Of a stretch of 64,000 nucleotides of DNA, positions 32,945 through 44,415 are shown one piece after another. Positions within the stretch are counted from its first letter, which is position 1; the number at the start of each line of letters is the position of its first letter. The position numbers and the translations under genes were made by a program. A model generated the notes under the pieces. The model did not search any database. It was not told where the DNA came from and saw only the letters and a list, made by a program, of their open reading frames with translations. Source of the stretch: Timema cristinae (taxonomy: Eukaryota; Arthropoda; Insecta; Phasmatodea; Timematidae); assembly GCA_039000515.1 (NCBI GenBank), contig JBCFYV010009882.1, positions 64,088,817 to 64,152,816 of the forward strand, in the 5' to 3' direction.

Positions 32945-35455
32945 AATAACACCTAGTGCCGTCTTCTACACAATAAGTTTATATCTTTTACTTGTAGGGA
33001 GTCCCATTTTATTTTTATTCTTTGGTCACTTCCTACCGTGGCCAGTCGACATCCCTGGAGTGCTCGATAGCTCCATCCCAGCATCAGCCTTGTTTCCAAG
33101 TGAGCAGGGCTCTTCGAGTAAAGAACCTCTTCCGACGTCTCATCTCCATCCACTTACTTTCCTTATCCCCTAGCTGGTATTCCAGGCGTCCCTGTTTCAT
33201 CAGCGATATTCAACACTGGTATCCCTGAGACGCCTTTCCCCTGCTAGAGCTCTACATATATCCAGAGTCCATCAAAATCTAGTCCACCCTCCCTTTTATT
33301 ACACTCTCTGTGTTTTATTTCACCAGTTTGGTAACGTCTTGTCTAAGTCTAAAGTTTCTTCTTCTTCTCCATCTCTTTCGTCGTCACTCGTCACTTCTTC
33401 CTTAGTTGTTTCTTCCTGTCTGTTTTGTCTCAAGTCTTGGTTCTGTCTTTGTATTATTTCTTTTAGTCAGTCCATATGTCTGTCCCTATATGCTTTCGAT
33501 ACCCTGTCCACTATCTCATTGAGGTAGCTCTACCAGTCCACATCCCTCAATATATGGTATATGTCATTGGCCTGAATAGGCATTAGTATCTCCGCTCTTT
33601 CCTTCTCCGTAAATATACATTCCAAGGTCAGGTGTTCCGGTGTCGCCTCTCCTCTGTAACAGCAAAGACTGGTTTCACTCAAGTTCATCCTGAAGAGGGA
33701 CACTAGATTTGGCCATGCCCTGTGAAATAGTGATAAAGTCCCTGAGAAGGTTGAAGATGCTTCATTCTCAGTCTATCTTGTACGTTCGGAAATAACTGAA
33801 ATGTCCTTCTACCTGTGGTACTCTCTTCCCAGTCTGCTTTTCACTCCCGCAGGAGGGTCTCTCTTATATCATCCTTGGTACTTACACAGTTAATTGTTAA
33901 TTCTATTACTTTTCTAACTCCCCTTTTCCAAGCTAATATCCAGCGACCCTCTTTTGTAAATTTAAGTCTAGGGGCCAGACACCTAGTGTGAAACACAGAG
34001 CGTTTGTTGGTACAGTTTTGTAGGTCCCAGAGAGTCTCATGAGAATTTTTCTCTGAAGGCCTCTGAGTTTCCTTTTATCTCTGTCCCCTCTCAGTCGATG
34101 TGCCCAAAATCCTGCTCCATATCCCACTATAGACACATGCAACGCCCGATGGTATAGTCTAATCAGTATCAAGGGCATATAGAACTTACGCTGCCCTATA
34201 CTGACTATCCCATTTATAGCCCACAAGGCTCTCCCGCATACGTCGTCCAAGTGTGCAAGGAAGGTACGTTTCTCGTCAATCGTCACCCCCAGGTATCTAA
34301 CCGTTTTTATCCTTCTAATTGTTTGTTCTGCTAACTTAATTATAGGATCTTTCTTAAGCACTCCCCTGAGCAGCATGTAGGCAGTCTTCACCGGCGCAAT
34401 GCTGAATCCTACTTTTCTACACCATTTATCCAAGCCGCTCAGTACCTTATTACTTTTTTTCTTCCAGGTTCCTCCTCGAACTTGCCTCCACCAATATCAG
34501 CAAGTCATCAGCAAGGGCAACCACCTACACCACTTCAGGAAATGCTTAAATATCCAGCAACCCAGGCTCGAGACCAACGTCCCAAAATATCGGACTACTG
34601 ACCGATCCTTGTGGGCATATTTTTGTTAAATTTTTGCTTATTGTTATTCCTTGGCGTCTCAGGTTTGCATACCTGTCCTTAAAGTAGTCCTTAAAGCCTC
34701 TCTTGAGAATACCCAGACAGTTTAGTTCTCTTAATCTATTGAATAAGGCTGGCCACCAAAGGTTATCAAATGCACCTGATATGTCCAGAAATATTCCTAT
34801 CAATTTTTTTGCCCTAGATTTTTCTACCAGGCTAAAAGCAGCACAGATCACATCCTCTGTAGACCTATCCTTCCTCAAGCCGTACTGCTGAGTGTGCATT
34901 CCAATCTTCTCTCTATGTTTTTGAAATCTCTTGCATAGAATTTTCTCGTGCAGTTTTGCACATACATTCATCAAACATATCGGTATGTAGGACTTTGGGA
35001 GTTGAGGATCTTGGTCTTCCCCTTTACTCAGAAATAGCACTTCGCTCCGCTTCCACATATTTGGAATTCTTCCCTAAGCCAAGCATTCATTCATGAGCTG
35101 GGCCATAAAGGATGCTATCTGTTCACTGATTTCCTGAATAGCCTCTATCCTAATTCCACCAGTTCCAGGTGCCTTCTTTCTTTCCATTCCTGCTACTAGC
35201 CTATTAATCTCGTTCTGTGTTACTGGTTCTACTATCACGTTTTCATTATTATATGCCATTTTCATATCATGCCTTACTCTTTCATTAACCTCATCCCCCT
35301 CCTTTGGCTTATTATCAGGGAGCAACACATTCATTAGTAGCCTAACCGATTCCTCACAGCAGGTAGTCACTCCTCCTTCTGGAATCTTGAGTGTTCAAGT
35401 TACAGCTGTGGGTCTAATTTTCCCTGCTGCAATCTGAAAGGGTACAACCCAAGTT
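32945..35455 (-). mobile_element. R1-like non-LTR retrotransposon, 5'-truncated and decayed
   Basis: Only the second half of ORF2 and a 3' untranslated region of a few hundred bases are left. The 5' end lies at about 35455, where family sequence of the next pseudogene changes abruptly into LINE sequence. The 3' end is near 32945. Compared with a full element of several kilobases, the endonuclease and ORF1 are missing, as usual after incomplete reverse transcription. No poly(A) or target duplication was seen. R1 elements proper insert in 28S rDNA; no rDNA is present here, so this belongs to a dispersed relative of R1 or is an ectopic copy. The clade is inferred from the reverse-transcriptase wording. 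Confidence 0.8.
33560..35455 (-). pseudogene. R1-like ORF2: reverse transcriptase to C-terminal zinc knuckle
   Basis: In order: PFQIAAGKIRPTAV (about 35450-35400), MTTCCEESVRLLMNVLLPDN, KKAPGTGGIRIEAIQEI (before 35058), the RT core SYIPICLMNVCAKLHEKILC, GIFLDISGAFDNLWWPALFN (motif A aspartates present), CPQGSVSSPIFWD, then VALADDLLILVEA (34522-34480). The thumb and C-terminal region follow with IRRIKTVRYLGVTIDEKRTF and YHRALHVSIVGYGAGFWAHR, ending in CCYRGEATPEHLTLEC (about 33665-33615), a Cys/His knuckle. The active-site box normally reads (F/Y)xDD; here it is ALADD, with the aromatic residue lost. Frame breaks lie near 35065 and 34545-34440, and stops occur in the C-terminal part. It therefore encodes no working polymerase. 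The longest open pieces are 34546-35058 and 33933-34433. Confidence 0.88.
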
Positions 35456-37921
35456 TCCGACCAATATTAATCCGTCCTTCTTATCGTAAAGTAGCCATCA
35501 TCCACGAATTTACGATATTCGTAGATCCCCATGTGAGAATGTAGAGTTAACATATATTGAAGATACATGTGACATGCTTTGACGTATAGGAAGTGGCCAC
35601 TCGCGTGAAAGAATAAAAGCATTTTTTGTACGGTTTTTAGGTGACCGCTCCAGTTACTTTCTCTTTCTGCTTGCATGAATTTTTTTTACCAACGCAATCA
35701 TGTAGAGTTATTCCACAATTTCGCCGTTGGACCCTATTTGTCCACCTCCTGTAACTAAGTCTTTATTTTATCGCAGATCTCTTGAAGCACCTTATTTTCA
35801 ACAACGGTTTTCACAGTAGGTGGATCGTGAATAAATTCATGTAATATACTTTCGACGGCCTCACGTTCTGCGATGTCAAAATTGATATATATGAAAAACG
35901 TTTTTGCAAGAGCCAACTGAGTTAAAAGATGCCCTCTAATAGCTCGTAGATAAGCATGACCCGTTGAAAAATTTTCAACTATCAAAGTAGCATAAATAAC
36001 AATCATCTACCTTAAAGTCACTTCCCGCCATGATAAAACCGATGCAACCAAGGAACGACTTGAAAAGATGAAAGACTCCGAGTTTTACGACGATATTGGA
36101 CAAATCTGAATCTCGACCCATTCCATATACTACATCTCGTGCCTTCACGTATAGAGGTTCATCAAATGTGAAAAAAGTAGTCTTCAAACCTAATTTCCGA
36201 GTTTCCTCAACAGCCTTGCATAACACGGTGCAAATGGTGTGGTAATGAGTCGTTGTTGAATTCACGAAAGGCAAACAAAGTTCTTTATTTAGCTCCAATT
36301 TTTGTCTGACAGTTAAAACCTCCATAAACCACCTCCAGCCAGGGCTGTCTGCAATTTCGAAGAACTTTCCGCACATCTAATGTATATCAGACGTTGACAG
36401 CGTTTGTGTATTTTCTCCCAACGATTCCAAGCATGGTAAGTCTTCAATCACAATATTTTTCAATCCTCTTTCTTTGAGGTTTTCAAATGTTTTCAATGAC
36501 TGAATACCTCGTTTTTAGATACTTTGGTCTTTTGGTTCTGTTGTGATTTTTGAAATTGGCTGGGCTAGGACCAGTGCACTCAAAGCTGTCCATACTATGG
36601 AATGTCTTCAGGCCATCCAGCGTACTAATATTAAAATCCGCATTATCGAATACAAATTGGCAAAATGCTCCTGGTGTGATTTATAACTCAGGTTGGAGAG
36701 TTGCTGATGCTTCTAAAAGTTGTGCTTCGTTGTACGATGCACTAAAGCCCAAATTTGACAGTAGAGTCAACAAATTTTTGGACCTGAATTTCCGGTACAT
36801 GAATATTGTGGGGATAATTGTAAGTGGTGACAAGAAGGACCGTGGTCTGGTCTCCTATATGATGGCATGGCCTATAATAGAGCACATCCGTTCCAGTGGT
36901 TGAATCTCACATGTTTTACCTTTTGTAATAACATTTTTCAGTAGGCCATCAAGAGACTCTGGAATGCAGCTATTCACGTCTTTTAAAAAATCATTGCTCG
37001 GAGGATACGATGAAGTATCATAAACTTGTGTTCTTATGTCCTCCCGAATTATCACTGCAGCTGTTTTTATTATTTGAAGCCGTTCGTCCCTTTCGTTGAC
37101 TTATCTCTGTTTGTACCAGTGATCCGACAAAATTTTATAACCGGTATTTTGGAAATAAACAATAGCCACTTTTTTCTGATTCCTCGTAATAATAATATCC
37201 TTCCTGTAGTTCTCTTCATGTTTTTTGTTTATTGTACGTTCGTCAGAAACGTAGTCATCGAGTAAGTCCAACAATTCAGGCATTGAAAATTGGCACTCAT
37301 CGCTACTTTCAATAAAATCATATATTACCTCCATTGATGATTTTACATCGTAGACTGGTGGACGTCCACTTTTTTTTGCCTGTTACTGGATTCTTAAAGA
37401 TGTTAATGTAACATCTTTCATGGTAAATCGCTTCAACGGCGACCAAGTCCAAAGCACTTTCTAACCGCTGAGTTAATTCTCGACCCCATTTGTCATTTCT
37501 TTTTCTACCGGCTTCTAGTACACTTTCTTTTACGAATAAACTACGAACAGTGTGCACTTTCGTGTGTTTATTGGCATGATTTTTTTTCTCTCTCTCATAA
37601 AACTGCGAATCGAACACGCATTTTTAAATTGAAGACTTGGGATAGATGACCTGAGCTTCGATTTTTCGGTGAACTAACAGGTTCTGCTTCAGTGCTGTCG
37701 TTTAAATTTTAATGCAGCAATAATGCTAATTTCACGAGTATATTCTTTTCTGTACGATATATACACAGTCAATGTATGCAATCCTCCTATTTTTATTTTC
37801 TATTTTCTCTTCTCCTGTCACTGGCTTTTTTTTTAAAGGTAAGTCCTTTATCTTTAACACTCACTGTATCTCCAGTACAAAGGCTTTCCTCACAAATAAA
37901 ACAATTTACGCCACTTGCCAT
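35456..37921 (-). pseudogene. Decayed member of an uncharacterised multi-copy protein family (copy 2)
   Basis: A start codon at 37921 opens MASGVNCFICEESLCTGDTV, a Cys-x2-Cys start. After frame breaks come RLESALDLVAVEAIYHERCY (37480-37420), EVIYDFIESSDECQFSMPEL and YFQNTGYKILSDHWY (37334-37101), and IIREDIRTQVYDTSSYPPS (37050-36995). Then follow FDNADFNISTLDGLKTFHSM (about 36650-36590), FVNSTTTHYHTICTVLCKAV with DEPLYVKARD and FHLFKSFLGCIGFIMAGS (36280-36020), AYLRAIRGHLLTQLALAKTF and EYRKFVDDGYFTIRRTD-stop-YWSETW (ending near 35455). This is the near-complete block order of a roughly 900-residue 'uncharacterized protein' family I remember from arthropods and cnidarians. Function unknown; the Cys pairs suggest metal binding. 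At least five breaks kill it. The C-terminus is cut exactly where the R1-like LINE begins, so the LINE probably inserted there. Confidence 0.72.
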
Positions 37922-40900
37922 GTTTTTGATAAAATGAATAAAGACGCGTATTGAAGATGTGTGTCTCAAAACATTTCGTCTCCAGTGAGAGCGAACATCT
38001 GCCGCTCGGGGTTTGGACTCTTACCTACGACGTGGGTCCTAAACGCGTTCTGACCTGCTAGGGATTTGCCATATAATGTCTATCCCTTCTATCTCTCTCT
38101 CTGCCTGAAACAAAAAAGGCAAATCGAGGGCAAAAATATAAATATTTTTGCTATTCAACGTCGGATTACAGCTAAAGTATTGGAGATACAAATAAATATT
38201 AATTTATTTTATAGGCAATTTAATAAACTATATTTTTTAACTGAACAATTTTTTCGTATCAGTTATAGTTGCCAAGATATAGACAAAAAACTTAAAACGT
38301 GTACCTTTTTCCAAGATGGCGAATCGAGCGCAACAGATTTTGACGTGGACTTTTAGTATGTTCAATGGGAAGCCGTAATAAGCATGTATACAAAAATTCA
38401 GATCTTTACCGATTAATGTTTTTGTTTGTCGAATATTGGTCTGATTTGACTGGACTACAAGTAGTAAAAATCTTATTCGTTATTGATCTATTTCGTCGAA
38501 ATCCATTTTGTTGATCCCCTATCTTTACTCGTATGGTTTTTAAATGGTGTATATTATTATATTTTACTTATCTGAGTCTGTTCATGCCCTTTGTTGGTTG
38601 GTTGGGTAGTAGTTGCCATTTATTGTTTAATTTAATTTACTGATATCCATGATTGATTTAGTACCACAATTTTTTTTTTCTAGCACTACATCTTACTACG
38701 AATTTGGTTACACGCTGATCGCTTTATAATTCTTCTCTCGATATTGTTTGAAGAGGGATTATTAAAAATGACATCCAAATATTAAACATACCAATTTGAT
38801 ATATATTTGATACGCGTTATCGGTGTACCATCAAATATGGTGTCAAGGAAGTTAAACTTTAATTTTAAGAAGATAAATCATATTTTAACACATTTCAATA
38901 CTACATAATATTTTAACCTTATATATTAGCAAGCCCAAATTTAACATGTTGTCACAGATTTTAAACTATTAAAGGATTAAAATTTAATAATTATTTAATC
39001 TTTGGTTACTATTACCTGTGATTAATTGTATTATCTAAACATAACACATTTATTAAACAGATTATCCATTCGAAGAATAGTTTTACATGCTAGTCTTTAA
39101 ATATAATACATGTATCTTATTGATTTCTACTTTATCTCCCAGTTAGGTATGCACCTGTCAACGGACCAACATCATTCTCCAGCTCTATCTGTCAGTCATT
39201 GCTCCCCCCCCCCCTCCCCCTCTATCTTTCTTATATATCTATTATTAATTTGGTATATAACACATTTCTAATAAACTTTCATTACATTTATTTTAGTTTA
39301 GAATGCAAATTATTTGCTTCATAGTTTTCTATACCGGTATTGGAAGTCAGAGAAATATTAGTTTTAGTTTGCCTATAACAATTTTGTTAGTTATAAGAAG
39401 GTAAAATAGAGTAGGTGTTTCATCAATAGTATCAAACTATTTAATATTTTAATATTCCGGAAATCTGAGCAGACGATGAAAATGTTGAGTATTTGTTTAA
39501 ATGTCAGGGTGTCATTTCTCGAGGTACGCTGGCATTTTGGCTCCCTTTCTATTTTCCGCTGTTCTGATTAAATAAATGTCAGCGAATTGCTAGTAGACGA
39601 ATTCTGTATGAACTTTCTACTTAGGGATTCAGGTTAAGTTCAAGCTACCCATAGATAGTAGTAATTTAAATAAACTCATCTAAAGTGTTTTAAAACTAAT
39701 TCTATAAAAATGCAAAACTTATAAACTATAGAAAAATAGGTCTTTAAAATTAGATATGGAATCAAAATAAAGATATAAATAAACCAGTAACTGCTTACAG
39801 AAGGCTTATTGTCATTAAAATATTTACGAAATAATTTATTGATAAAATTGGTTAAATTGTTAATGAATGAAATCAGTGAGCATTTTATAAATTTTAAAAT
39901 ATACCATATTATTTCTACCCTTGTGGGCTTGAGCCATTTAATATTACTATTCTATATAACACTATCATAAAAAAGTGGAAGGAAATTCAAATTTAGAAGG
40001 TTTAATAGAATTTAACATTAAATATTTTTCTATGTGATTTGACCTTAATTTGAATTAGTATGAGTCAGTGAATTATGATCAAATCTCATAAATATACTAT
40101 ATACTAGCTGGCATTCTGGTTCTTCGCATCAGGAATATATAAACTAGCATTGTTATTCTAATATATAAAATTAACCACAGGGAATTATAACCAAATTGTA
40201 TATTATATTTAAATATTAATCCTTTATTGGGTGAATTGCAAATTTGTAATACAAAACGGAAAGCTAGACTGACTAATCAACAGTGTAGAAATAGAAATAT
40301 GATCTGAATATACTCATAAAGTTGAATGTTGACATTTATTTGAAGATTAAGTTATAACTTCTCTATACAAAGAACATTGAACTCTAGTCTGTTGCTACTG
40401 ATAAAAAAGAAAGAATAGTGGCACAACATAAATAATATATTGTTAAAGGGTTTTAATTAAATCAAATATAAGAATTTTAATATTTTTAACGCATTTATTA
40501 TGTTTAGGCTTTTTATTCTGTTTAGATTTTTTCTCCCCTCATTTATCCTTTTTACCCATGTTACCCATTTTGCTATATTTGCAATTTTTACACACTTTAC
40601 AAATATTTAACCTTTTAAAAAATATATTTTATCTTTACTCTTTTAACCATTAATTCCCCATGTTTAAAAAATTTGATGAATGATTAGTAAAATGGGTAAA
40701 AATATTAAAAAAGATCAAACGTATATAAAGGATAAGTAGTGTGATAATGTAAGAAGTAGAAAATGAGTAATATAATAAAATGGGTAAAAAGGGCAAAAGA
40801 GGCAAATCTAAATTTAAAATGCTGGCTTCCAGGTTAACATGTTTTTGCACAGGGCTACTATAACCCGATTTTTACAATTGTTTACGTATTTAGTAGTTAA

Positions 40901-41105
40901 GTTTTATTGTGGTGTTAATATTTCTTTAACTTTTATGTTTTTAACTAATTAAAAAATGTTGATCAATATTTTAAAATTCTGGCGTTGAGGTGGATATGTT
41001 CGTGCATAGGGACTTAATATATTTAAATTTCAGACCTCTGCTTGCGGTAAATCTGATACAATGAAAATGACAGATAGCACTAACTCTTCATTTTATTAAT
41101 CTAGC
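37922..41105. other. AT-rich intergenic stretch with minor relics
   Basis: Contents: a possible 5' flank of the preceding pseudogene with a GC-richer patch (37970-38060); a phrase GTATCAGTTATAGTTGCCAA near 38258 that resembles the inverted repeat of the 27.3 kb transposon; a reversed SINE-tail scrap at 38681-38712 (TAGCACTACATCTTACTAC); a C-rich run at 39203-39222; and a roughly 150-bp degenerate repetition at 40540-41000 where AAAATGGGTAAAAA recurs. A 96-codon plus frame (38066-38356) has no motif. No gene supported. Confidence 0.45.
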
Positions 41106-41929
41106 AATCTTCTATTAACAGCTGTCTTCCCCTGCTGGATGTGGCTTAGAATAATCCCGCAGTATTCCCTGCTTGTAAGAAGTGACTTAAAAGGGAGGCT
41201 TCTGTGCAGGCTGTACCTCCTTCCTAACTCTTCCTTCCACTTCTCTCCCATTCTTTATCCTCTTTTCCTGCCGTTCTTTCTTATTCAGAAGATTTCAGAC
41301 CCCCTGTTGACGACTTTGGCAAAATACCTGGCCTCCACAGACAATGTTTATATACTGTTGTACTTAATCTCCTTCATGGAAGTGTGCCGGTTTCAATATC
41401 TTAGTAGAAAGGATCTGAGTCTGAAAATAACCATTTAACCTACTTCAAGAAAATATAGGTTGCGTTCATGACCCGGACCTAAAATAGGCTGTTTCCCGCA
41501 CCCACATGTTGAGATGACCTCTTTTCTGGCGATGCCCCATGCGAAGGTTGTGTGGGGCTCCACGTCGGGAGAGCTAAGAGGGCCTCAAGTGATATAACCA
41601 ACATGGATCGCCCTGGGTCTACCATACGTGTATTGTGCCGTTGGTCCCCAAATGGCATGAGCAACCTTTTTGTTAAAGCCTATACCTAACTGTTCCTTAG
41701 AAATATTCTGCCAAACCCTACCGTCAACTCATTGCCAGGCCCTTCACATGGCTTAAATTCGGAAATGAGGTGAGAACGGGAAAGGTTGTCTTGCCCGATT
41801 TTGAATATTCAGAATGCCCCACTTCCTCATTATGTCTCAAGTGGAGAACAATAAGAACCTTAAGCGTATCAGCACATTCATCCTCTAATGAATTATAAAT
41901 AGAGCAGCTAAATAATATGTTTATAAGAA

Positions 41930-42410
41930 AACTGCGCGATGGCAAGATTATGATTCAGACCCTGACTAATGTTCAAACAAATAACAAGTTTTACAAATGA
42001 ATTATCACTAAGTAATTCAGCTCAGTTACAGGTGAAGTCGGAGCCACAGTTTCCACAATGCTTGCAAGGCAGGGGTCAAATGCTATTGTATCGACTGCCT
42101 GAGAAATAAGAAATTATCCAAGGGGCTTACCCTTTGCATGTTACCGAATTCTACTTAATAGTCATAAAAAGGAATGGAAATGAGAAAAATACGGTTGTGA
42201 ATATCCTTACTATCGTGGACCCTAATCTTCCAAAGAAGGTCCAATCAGGTTTCCACATGCTCAGGGCTAGTAGATATGTTCTAAAACCTCAGTATTGTTT
42301 TCATTTCCAGGAATTTGGGCATATGAAGCTGTGATGCCGTGATAAGGCAACCTTGAAATATTGTGGACAGGAGACTAATGATACAACGTGTGATTCATAT
42401 CCATAAGTTC
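41930..42410 (+). pseudogene. LINE ORF1 (gag-like) relic with CCHC knuckles
   Basis: Readable parts: KLRDGKIMIQTLTNVQTNN (about 41930-41985), KSEPQFPQCLQGRGQMLLY (42035-42092), then HVTEFYLIVIKRNGNEKN and ILTIVDPNLPKKVQSGFHML (42136-42264), and YVLKPQYCFHFQEFGHMKL-stop-C. The last fits a C-x2-C-x4-H-x4-C knuckle in which the second Cys is Phe and a stop (42332-42334) precedes the fourth. A second knuckle-like KYCGQETNDTTC follows. ORF1 products of I- and Jockey-type elements are RNA-binding proteins with such knuckles. At least three frame breaks; not functional. Confidence 0.68.
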
Positions 42411-43389
42411 CGCGTTCACTTCACTGATCTGCACTATGCCTGATCTCGGGCCTTTCCGAACGGAAAGGAAGATAAAAATTCCTGGAAACTTAAACTGAAA
42501 AGAATATTCCGTATTCCCAGGCACGCAAAGAATACGAATCCAGTCAGGCTTAAGTATTTCAGACTTCTTATAGCCAAATTGTTAACCAGATAATCAACTG
42601 TCCTAACTGCCATTACGTAGTTAATGGTTCAAAGATATCGTCACGACCCATGCCACTGGTATTTGCTAGAGACATCAATTATCATATCACCCAAACAAAT
42701 TGACGACAAATTGTTCATGGGTGATGACACTTCAGAGTGTGTCTCTACCACCTGTATTCCTGAGAAAACCTCACCTGAGCCATCCGTGGGGTCCTCCCCC
42801 AAGCCTTTCTTGAGGATATGCTCGATTACTTCTTGGGGAACACCCCAGAGACAAGCTCGAGGAGCTAAATTACCTGCGACCGTTGTTGAACCGTCCACTC
42901 ATGCCTCTGGTATCCCAAAGGTATAGTTGGGTGGCGGAAGGGGTGAGGCTACAAAGGCAAGTCCCACTGGGGCTTTAAATAAAACCCAGTGAGGGACCAC
43001 AGACATAATTTAAATGAGAACACATTGAAGGCGATGACAAGGCCATCATGCAAGGACGCAACACCTAAGTCTCTGCTTGAGAAGCAAAAACCTCTCCTAC
43101 ATCTAGAGGTCCAGGTTAAACTCGGAAAGTCAAGAGGACCAAAAGAGTTCTTAAATTAGTTTAACTTTTTAAAAGATAGTTTTATGGATTGCGTAGATAA
43201 ATGAATATATTTTATACCAATAAATAATGTCACCACTATAATGGAATTGTATTAATTTCTATGCTCGTGTAGAGGAAATTAAATTACTTGTATGATACCT
43301 GTATCCTTCCATCTTATGCTTGCGGTAGATCCACTTCCATCCTGCTCATAGTCCGGTTCTTCTTTAGCACGATGCATATCGAACCGACA

Positions 43390-43725
43390 AGCCTTTATTT
43401 GATCGGGCTAGTGGAGGTGTGCTCGTAAATAGCTATACTCTTAAGTAGCAATGTATGCCATAAATATATAAATATTATTTCTGATCTCTATAATAAGTGA
43501 TCACTGTCCAAATCTAACTTGTAATGGATGAGACAGTACTCTGGATATACCTTTCACCAGGAGAACGGGTTACCAAGATAAGCTTAGAGACCCTCTTGAC
43601 ACAACTTCCCGCCCCCTATATCATATTGGGGGATTTTAATGCTTATAACCTGGCGTTGGGGTCAAATTTTGCAGATGCCCTTGTCTCGGGTGACCTGGTG
43701 TTACTGAACACTGGCACCTAGACCA
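43390..43725 (+). pseudogene. LINE ORF2 apurinic-endonuclease domain relic
   Basis: DRASGGVLVNSYTL (43410-43441) is followed, after a damaged gap, by a 65-codon open frame (43524-43721) with WIYLSPGERVTKISLETLL, then QLPAPYIILGDFNAYNLALG and LVLLNTGT. The GDFNAYN box is the catalytic Asp-x-Asn motif of the APE-type endonuclease that nicks target DNA for LINE insertion (usually GDFNAHN; the His is Tyr here). Only about two thirds of the domain remains, and nothing of the RT follows. It sits about 1 kb downstream of the ORF1 relic in the same orientation, as expected for one element. Confidence 0.78.
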
Positions 43726-43740
43726 GTAACGTCTCATGAT

Positions 43741-43985
43741 CAAAATTCTTATGAAAGCTTGGCAACTTAGAAGGGGAGTTCCCGGGATTTCTAAAATTTA
43801 TTTTTATAAAAAGGTATTTGGAAGTGTTTTCTTATGATAGTTGTGGCTTTGGGCGTCCTTCTGTTCTGTCACTTACATTATGGTGTTATTAATTATTATA
43901 GAAATATACTTATAAACTTTAGTTTGATAGCTTTCACTGATATACACATCAAAACAAAAGCACCTGCTAAAATAGGCTCCACAAA
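43741..43985. other. Non-coding spacer
   Basis: Nothing recognised between the LINE relic and the MITE-like element. Confidence 0.4.
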
Positions 43986-43989
43986 ACTC

Positions 43990-44415
43990 TAAAGCCCAGT
44001 ACTGACGACGCAACTTCTTGTACAAAAAGTTGTGCAATAAATTGTACAATATCTTGCTCAGTGATTGTTCACATGGCATTAGAGATTTCATACAATATTT
44101 GAAAAAAAAAATGGCGTTTTCCCCCTTTTTATGGAAAATAATTATTGAATTATTTGGAAAATACTGGTATTAAATGTAAATAATTTCTTAATCATTCCTA
44201 AATATTTTTCGTGTTTATAAGTCAAAAGCTTTACAAGAAAAATGGCTGATATAGGACGCGTTCTATATCCTGAAATTATATACAATAAGTTGTGCAAAGC
44301 AGATCTTGTAAAAATTTTGGTGTTCACACGACTCCATCTACAGGCTGCAACTTCTTGTACAACTGTATGTATAAGAAGTTGTTTCGTGTGTAGATGTATG
44401 GGCACTGGGTCAGTA
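43990..44415. mobile_element. MITE-like element with imperfect inverted ends
   Basis: The left end reads CCCAGTACTGACGACGCAAC and the right end, reversed, CCCAGTGCCCATACATC, followed in both cases by CAACTTCTT(G/A)TACA. The motif AACTTCTTGTACAA and its reverse occur several times inside (44010, 44348, 44370 regions; AGTTGTGCAA at 44024 and 44289). It has no coding capacity. No target duplication was found and the inverted repeat is imperfect, so the class is uncertain. Confidence 0.5.

Larger units (their letters stand above)
41110..43740 (+). mobile_element. I/Jockey-type LINE remnant (5' region, ORF1, start of ORF2)
   Basis: The 5' part has ATCCCGCAGTATTCCCTGCT, then GTAAGAAGTGACTTAAAAGG (41150-41195). 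I remember a closely similar stretch (CCTGCTTGTCGTAAGAGGCGAC type) as a frequent non-coding repeat segment in insects. It is followed by an ORF1 relic with zinc knuckles (42000-42400), a spacer with a hairpin (GTCCCACTGGG/CCCAGTGAGGGAC at about 42961-43000), and the front of ORF2 (endonuclease, 43390-43725). The reverse transcriptase is absent. LINE copies usually lose their 5' end, so this copy was cut afterwards by a deletion or another insertion at about 43740, or it is a rearranged piece. All frames are broken. Confidence 0.65.

Noticed and set aside
33022..33527. Plus-strand frames over the LINE 3' region, also 34399-34629 and 34703-34891
   Set aside because: Shadows of the minus-strand R1-like ORF2 and its 3' end.
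36550..36903. 117-codon plus-strand frame
   Set aside because: Antisense of a conserved block (FDNADFNISTLDGL...) of the minus-strand family relic.
38066..38356. 96-codon plus frame upstream of the family relic
   Set aside because: Lys/Asn/Ile/Phe-rich chance frame over what looks like repeat terminal sequence.
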